Part shown: in pieces, positions 16,337-20,264 of the stretch
Layout: every line of letters begins with the position of its first letter
How positions within the stretch are numbered: the first letter of the stretch is position 1
From: an uncultured Pseudomonadota bacterium
GTDB taxonomy: Bacteria > Pseudomonadota > Alphaproteobacteria > Rs-D84
Direction: 5' to 3'
Assembly: GCA_947165335.1 (NCBI GenBank)
Contig: CAMVAB010000010.1
Coordinates: 1-20,264 of the forward strand
Length of the DNA stretch: 20,264 nucleotides
The notes under the pieces: generated by a model
Databases searched by the model: none
What the model was told of the DNA's origin: nothing
The model's input: the letters and a program-made list of their open reading frames with translations, nothing else
Made by a program: the position numbers and the translations under genes

Positions 16337-16485
16337 TTTTCCCTCCATTCTCTTTTTTTCCCTGACCCCCCCGTCCGCTTCGCGTCCCTGGTTCTCCCTT
16401 TTGGGGGAATGCGGCGCATCGCGCCGAGGGGGGTTGGATTGTTTTCCTTATCTCCCACATATTATATCACGAATCGGGGGTCCAA
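16337..16485 (-). promoter_or_regulatory. promoter and GC-rich leader of the repeat-protein gene
   Basis: Reading leftward, TATAAT (16461-16466) is clear, with CGATTCG (16470-16476, a GANTC site) directly upstream. A TTGGAC at 16480-16485 is only 13 bases away, so the -35 is uncertain. The leader that follows (about 16340-16450) is GC-rich in an AT-rich genome and has a perfect hairpin CGGCGC-ATC-GCGCCG (16412-16426) and a smaller one around TCCC/GGGA (16395-16408). It ends at GGAGGG (16341-16346), four bases before ATG 16336. Confidence 0.45.
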
Positions 16486-16500
16486 AAAAAGCGAAAAAAA

Positions 16501-16523
16501 ACATCCGCAAAAAATGCGGATGT
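16501..16523 (-). terminator. terminator of the secretin operon
   Basis: ACATCCGCA (16501-16509) and TGCGGATGT (16515-16523) form a perfect 9-bp stem with an A5 loop. On the minus strand a run of eight T's follows (16493-16500). It lies 19 bases past the secretin stop codon. Confidence 0.9.
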
Positions 16524-16542
16524 CTTTATCTTATTATATATA

Positions 16543-18174
16543 CTAATTTAATGGTGCGCCCCAATGTTGTTGAATGCTGTGTTCTGCATCCATTGGGCTG
16601 ACCAAAACCTGAGGTGTCAAAATAACAACCAATACTTCACGTGATGCAGATGTTTCACGAGATCCTGACAATGCCATGAAATCAGCATCGCCAAGACCGT
16701 ATCTTGTATCATCGTTCTTTTGTTTTTCAAATCCAGATACGACCAACATTTGACCAGATTCCATGATAACTTCCTGCATGAAAGAACGTTCTTCTACTTC
16801 TGGTAATTGCAATGTAACCGCACCAATTGTTTGTGTTGACATTTTTAACAATTCACGAACCGACATTTTGAACAACAACAAAATTTTTCCATTTTCCAAA
16901 ACATTTGGCAATAATTGCATTGAAAATCCTGTTTCCAAATCGTCCTGGTCCACAGTACTCGATTCAACTGTGGTAAATGTTCTTGATTCAAAACGTTTAA
17001 TATACCCGGTCGTCTTTGTATTCGTCACAGGCGCAACACGATTATTACGCGTTGTCACACCAACATTTGTGACCAATGAAACCTTGCCCTGCTTTGCCAA
17101 TGCTTCGATTAAAGCATTTGTTCCAGCGATTCTTGCCATTGAACCATTGTTAATTTGATCGTTTGTGTACGCACCATCAACAACTTTGCCAGTGGAATCT
17201 AAATGTGTTGCACCAGTTAAAGCAGATACAGCATTAGATAACACAGCGACATTCATAGATGACGCTTCTGTTGTGGCCAAATTATTTTTTGGATTTGCAA
17301 CAATATTTAATCCTGATGCTGAATTTATTGCAGCAGCCAAATTCAAACCAAACGCCGATTCGTTTGACAATGATACCTGTAATACTTTCACATCAATTGT
17401 TACCAACTGGGATAAACGTTTGTTTTGTTTCGCGATATATTCACCAACACGATTCAAAATCGAAGGTGATGCAGTCACAGTGATCGTTCCCAAACTGCGT
17501 GACACTGTGAATTGGGCATTTTTCGAATTGTTTATAATTGAATTGATTGTTGATTCAACTTCGTCCCATTCTTTCAAAGTAGATTCCAAAGACACATGAT
17601 TACCAGAATCCGTTTGAACAGATGATTGGTATGAAACATCTGTTCCCAACGCATATAATGTATATGTTCTTGTTTCTGTTTCATAGAATACTATTGAATC
17701 TTTGTCATAATACCAAAGCAAATCTAAATCAGTAGCAATTTGAGAAAGCAATCCTGATAATTTTCCAGTATATGCAACATCAACTGTCTTTTTTAATTTT
17801 TCACTATCAACCTGGCTATCTATTTTTACAGGAATCCCGGTAATAGAATTTATATCATTTGCCAACACCTGTAATGTAACCGGTTCATTTAATAAAATTG
17901 TTATACCTGTATCTGTTTCAAATTTAGACGGTAATTTGTTTTTATGTTCCAACAATGTAGATTTATTACCAAGCCACACACCTTCGGACATGGAAACAGT
18001 ATCACCACCCGCAACCTTTGCACCTGGGTTTTTTGACATTTCAAACGCTTCATACGCATTAACAAAGTTTTGGTCTACTTCTGCAGAAACCTTGGCAGAT
18101 TCATGCAAAGTACACCCAGCAAGAATCAAACTTGTCAAAGCGCCTATTAATCCTATATTGAAATGAATTTTCAT
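16543..18174 (-). CDS. pilN: type IVb pilus outer-membrane secretin lipoprotein (PilN/BfpB family)
   Basis: Secretins form the outer-membrane ring through which a type IV pilus leaves the cell. The 543-residue protein starts with a lipoprotein signal (MKIHFNIGLIGALTSLILAGC, lipobox LAGC, Cys21). Next is an N0/STN-like domain (GITILLNEPVTLQVLANDIN ... GLLSQIATDLDLLWYYDKDSIVFYE). An N1-like ring domain follows (FTVSRSLGTITVTASPSILNRVGEYI). Then comes the secretin beta-barrel domain (VSLVTNVGVTTRNNRVAPV, LETGFSMQLLPNVLENGKILLLF, EERSFMQEVIMESGQMLVVSGFE, SREVLVVILTPQVL). A lipid-anchored secretin with this layout is the type IVb (R64 PilN, BfpB) form. AGGAGAC precedes the ATG. It follows the TcpQ-domain gene by 31 bases in one operon. 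The name pilN indicates the family; no other pil genes are adjacent. Confidence 0.88.
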   Translation of the reverse strand: MKIHFNIGLIGALTSLILAGCTLHESAKVSAEVDQNFVNAYEAFEMSKNPGAKVAGGDTVSMSEGVWLGNKSTLLEHKNKLPSKFETDTGITILLNEPVTLQVLANDINSITGIPVKIDSQVDSEKLKKTVDVAYTGKLSGLLSQIATDLDLLWYYDKDSIVFYETETRTYTLYALGTDVSYQSSVQTDSGNHVSLESTLKEWDEVESTINSIINNSKNAQFTVSRSLGTITVTASPSILNRVGEYIAKQNKRLSQLVTIDVKVLQVSLSNESAFGLNLAAAINSASGLNIVANPKNNLATTEASSMNVAVLSNAVSALTGATHLDSTGKVVDGAYTNDQINNGSMARIAGTNALIEALAKQGKVSLVTNVGVTTRNNRVAPVTNTKTTGYIKRFESRTFTTVESSTVDQDDLETGFSMQLLPNVLENGKILLLFKMSVRELLKMSTQTIGAVTLQLPEVEERSFMQEVIMESGQMLVVSGFEKQKNDDTRYGLGDADFMALSGSRETSASREVLVVILTPQVLVSPMDAEHSIQQHWGAPLN

Positions 18175-18205
18175 CTTTGTCTCCTACCGTCCGGTGTTGG
18201 GCATG

Positions 18206-19123
18206 TTATTCTTCTGATGTTGAAATCACTAATACATGATTGCCTTTGTAAAATTTCGCATAAGGAATTGGTGTAGCACGTTCAAAATTACGCACCAAAG
18301 CAGACGCAACATCTACAAAACGTCCCTTGAATACTGCGCTTGCTTCTATTGGGTATTCACGAGATGTTGTCCAAACCAAATCCCAACCTTCTTTATCACA
18401 CCAACTTTGCAACACTTCGCGTAATGTTTGACCGTTTGCAACAACCCATGAACGAACCTGGTCTTGAACCGCAGCCGGTGCTTCTTCGTCAACATATTCA
18501 TTTACGCCAAATTCTTTTTCATTACCAGAGGATTTATTACATGTTTTTTCTGGTTTGAAACCTGCGCGTTCTGCAAACACAGCATATGAATCTGCGCGTT
18601 TATTGCAGTTTTTATGTGCACTGCGCGACATTGCCAAAACAGACCCGCCATCGTCTTCCATCATTTCACGACGAAGCAACGGCATTTCAGCGTTGTTTGC
18701 ACATTCATAATCAAAACCTGCTGGAATTTGTTGACCGTTCATAATATTTGGCCCACCGGTCCAACCTGTACCACTTGTGTTGATATTGTTTTCGATTGTT
18801 AAACCAGAACCTAATTTGGTAACAATTTTATTTCCATTACATTCTTGACCTGCACATGCTATTTCAACATCGGCTTCTGATCCAACCAATGGCCACGCAG
18901 GAACATCAGAATCAACCGGCGAATAATCTTCGTATGAAACTTCTTCGTAAACAGGTTCTTCGTGCTGAGCAACATATGCCTGTTTGTCTGCTGTTTCTTG
19001 AACTTCTTCACCTTGATCATAAAAAACTTCCGATGTAACAATTTGTTTAAGCCCGTCGTCTGCAATGCCCGCAAAGCCAACCAAACCTGCAACAACCGCA
19101 AAAGCACAAATTTTATGGAACAT
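18206..19123 (-). CDS. TcpQ-domain periplasmic protein, type IVb pilus accessory
   Basis: The 305-residue protein has an N-terminal signal peptide (MFHKICAFAVVAGLVGFAGIA). An acidic low-complexity stretch follows (EEPVYEEVSYEDYSPVDSDVP), then a middle part with seven cysteines, including IACAGQECNG and KTCNKSSG. The C-terminal domain of about 80 residues (WVVANGQTLREVLQSWCDKEGWDLVWTT ... VFKGRFVDVASALVRNFERATPIPYAKFYKGNHVLVIST) is the TcpQ/PilL C-terminal type. TcpQ helps the TcpC secretin reach and assemble in the outer membrane. Its place directly before the secretin gene, under one strong promoter, supports the same role here. The cysteine-rich middle part is not one I can assign. Confidence 0.82.
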   Translation of the reverse strand: MFHKICAFAVVAGLVGFAGIADDGLKQIVTSEVFYDQGEEVQETADKQAYVAQHEEPVYEEVSYEDYSPVDSDVPAWPLVGSEADVEIACAGQECNGNKIVTKLGSGLTIENNINTSGTGWTGGPNIMNGQQIPAGFDYECANNAEMPLLRREMMEDDGGSVLAMSRSAHKNCNKRADSYAVFAERAGFKPEKTCNKSSGNEKEFGVNEYVDEEAPAAVQDQVRSWVVANGQTLREVLQSWCDKEGWDLVWTTSREYPIEASAVFKGRFVDVASALVRNFERATPIPYAKFYKGNHVLVISTSEE

Positions 19124-19156
19124 ATTTTCTTCCTTTCTTTCTTATTATTATGTATG

Positions 19157-19185
19157 ATTATACCAATTTGACCGAATCTGTGCAA
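19157..19185 (-). promoter_or_regulatory. promoter of the TcpQ-secretin operon
   Basis: Reading leftward: TTGCAC (19180-19185), spacer of 17, TATAAT (19157-19162), with TGG before the -10. The spacer begins AGATTCGG, so a GANTC site directly follows the -35 box. A purine-rich ribosome binding site (AAAGGAAG) precedes the ATG at 19123. Confidence 0.75.
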
Positions 19186-19230
19186 GACATAAAAACATAA
19201 ATTTTGCAAAAAAATTTATACGATAAAAAA

Positions 19231-19259
19231 TCGCACGAATCGATAAAACATGGTATACT
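19231..19259 (+). promoter_or_regulatory. promoter of the membrane protein-sufB operon
   Basis: TCGCAC (19231-19236), spacer of 17, TATACT (19254-19259), with TGG before the -10. CGAATCG (19236-19242) overlaps the end of the -35 box. It stands back to back with the TcpQ promoter. No clear IscR site was identified. Confidence 0.6.
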
Positions 19260-19291
19260 TAATCCTGAAAAAGACAAATTTGAGGTAAAAA

Positions 19292-19834
19292 ATGGGAAAT
19301 ATTTGGCTAATTGTTTTGGTTGCTATATGCGTTTTATGTAGTTTAGTTGCTATGTTTTTGACTTTATCAGCAAACAAAGACATCAAAAACATCAACAAAA
19401 CTTTGACATACCAATATAATTTGATGGTAAAAATTCAAACCATATTGAAAAACAAATTTTCTGTTAATGAAACCACTGACAAAGCCGAAATAATATACCA
19501 AGATCTTTTACAAGATTTAATTCCTATTATGGCCGCCATAGATGTAATGCCACGCACAACATCTGAACATCCACTTTGGCGTGCACTTGGCGGAATAATG
19601 GATGAATATGCGAAAAACCCTTTTGTTCTTGAAAAATTGCGTCGCGTAATTAAACTTGATTCCAATATCGCACACAATGTCGGACATTATTTAAATCGTG
19701 CTAATTTATTTTTACAACATATGTCCGCCACAGATACAGACGGCATTTTATCGACAACTTTTACAGATGGTCTGCTTGGACAATCTTTGACCTTTTTTGC
19801 CCAAGCCCAGGCACTTGCAAACACTGATAAATGA
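19292..19834 (+). CDS. membrane-anchored protein of unknown function, translationally coupled to sufB
   Basis: The 180-residue protein has one N-terminal membrane segment (about residues 4-27, IWLIVLVAICVLCSLVAMFLTL), then a helical, probably coiled-coil stretch (NKDIKNINKTLTYQYNLMVKIQTILKNKF). A soluble, mostly helical domain follows (DLLQDLIPIMAAIDVMPR ... DEYAKNPFVLEKLRRVIKLD ... TDGLLGQSLTFFAQAQALAN). I do not recognise the family. TGAGGT stands before the ATG. Its stop codon overlaps the sufB start as ATGA (19831-19834), which means coupled translation. It is therefore likely to be made together with the Fe-S assembly system, though a functional link is only inferred. Confidence 0.8.
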   Translation: MGNIWLIVLVAICVLCSLVAMFLTLSANKDIKNINKTLTYQYNLMVKIQTILKNKFSVNETTDKAEIIYQDLLQDLIPIMAAIDVMPRTTSEHPLWRALGGIMDEYAKNPFVLEKLRRVIKLDSNIAHNVGHYLNRANLFLQHMSATDTDGILSTTFTDGLLGQSLTFFAQAQALANTDK

Positions 19835-20264
19835 AAAGATTAAACGAAACACTTATTAAAAAAATTTCATCTCTGCGCCATGAACCAGAATGGCTGTTAA
19901 ACTGGCGACTTGATGCGTTTCGAAATTGGCAAAAAATGATAGAACCTCATTGGGCAGAAATAGACTATGATCCAATAGATTATGATTCATTAAATTATTA
20001 TAATGAAACCAAAAAAATAGATAATTCAGAATTAAAATCAACATATGAAAAAATGGGCCTGCCGGAATCTGAACAACGCGCCCTGCTTGGTATGGCAACC
20101 GATACTGTCATCGACAGTAAATCTGTACACACATCATACAGCGAAGAATTAAATAAACTTGGGATAATATTTTTACCATTATCCGAAGCAGTTGTTAAAT
20201 ATCCAAATTTAGTTAAAGAATATCTTGGCAGTGTTGTGCCGAATAATGATAACTTTTTTGCAGC
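19831..20264 (+). CDS. sufB: Fe-S cluster assembly scaffold protein SufB, 5' part
   Basis: SufB, with SufC and SufD, is the scaffold on which Fe-S clusters are built. The 144 codons inside the window read MKRLNETLIKKISSLRHEPEWLLNWRLDAF, then EPHWAEIDYDPIDYDSLNYY, LGIIFLPLSEAVVKYP and EYLGSVVPNNDNFFA. These are the conserved N-terminal blocks of SufB. The frame is open to the window end; about 320 residues more are expected. There is no ribosome binding site of its own: the ATG overlaps the stop codon of the upstream gene, so translation depends on that gene. The usual sufC/sufD/sufS neighbours would lie beyond the window. Confidence 0.95.
   Translation, partial: MKRLNETLIKKISSLRHEPEWLLNWRLDAFRNWQKMIEPHWAEIDYDPIDYDSLNYYNETKKIDNSELKSTYEKMGLPESEQRALLGMATDTVIDSKSVHTSYSEELNKLGIIFLPLSEAVVKYPNLVKEYLGSVVPNNDNFFA

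Noticed and set aside
16329..16460. N-terminal extension of the repeat protein to ATG 16460
   Set aside because: The ATG directly follows a TATAAT (16461-16466), so it would lie upstream of the transcript, and the encoded stretch (Pro/Gly/Arg-rich) looks like read-through of a GC-rich leader.
1..20264. CRISPR arrays, tRNA or rRNA genes, insertion sequences, prophage genes
   Set aside because: I saw no regularly spaced direct repeats, tRNA-like cloverleaf ends, transposase motifs or phage genes in the window.

Overview
The window is an AT-rich stretch of chromosome from an alphaproteobacterium. ParE, DnaN, DnaJ, SufB and UvrC all read as alphaproteobacterial-type housekeeping proteins. The base composition, the short spacers, the type IVb pilus genes and a secreted protein with an InlB/Listeria-Bacteroides-type repeat recall the uncultured, host-associated (gut) alphaproteobacteria known mainly from metagenomes. 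That placement is an inference from gene content and style. The genus cannot be fixed without a search.

Layout. 1-4817 is a leftward block: the beta clamp gene dnaN (its last few codons lie outside the window), then asmA-like, an RluC-type pseudouridine synthase, and a type IVb pilin. The last three form a tightly packed operon transcribed pilin, rlu, asmA. 4865-6918 runs rightward with a compact uvrC and pgsA. 6979-8943 is parE (leftward), 9111-10235 dnaJ (rightward) and 10310-11593 a divergent dnaA (leftward). The dnaA-dprA gap is rich in palindromes and holds a CtrA-like box. dprA and two small secreted proteins of unknown function follow (leftward, to 14282), then plsY (leftward) and rpsT (rightward). 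15333-16328 encodes a secreted repeat protein whose 5' end carries a (GT)12 tract. 16543-19123 is a leftward operon of a TcpQ-domain protein and a PilN/BfpB-type lipoprotein secretin. 19292 to the end runs rightward with a membrane protein of unknown function overlapping the start of sufB.

How the parts fit. Replication and repair (dnaN, dnaA, parE, uvrC, dprA), phospholipid synthesis (pgsA, plsY), translation (rpsT, rlu), protein folding (dnaJ) and Fe-S assembly (sufB) make up the housekeeping core. The surface layer consists of a type IVb pilus split over two loci about 12 kb apart (pilin; secretin plus TcpQ), an AsmA protein and at least three secreted proteins of unknown role.

The strongest unusual signals are: (1) the dinucleotide repeat just upstream of a signal peptide, which looks like a phase-variation switch with two alternative start codons; (2) a strongly over-represented heptamer CGAWTCG, containing the CcrM methylation site GANTC, which sits in several promoters and clusters around dnaA/dprA; (3) a shared promoter layout with GANTC right after the -35 box and an extended TGGTATAAT -10; and (4) a UvrC that lacks about 125 residues between the UVR motif and the C-terminal nuclease domain. 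Bidirectional hairpin terminators separate the convergent genes.
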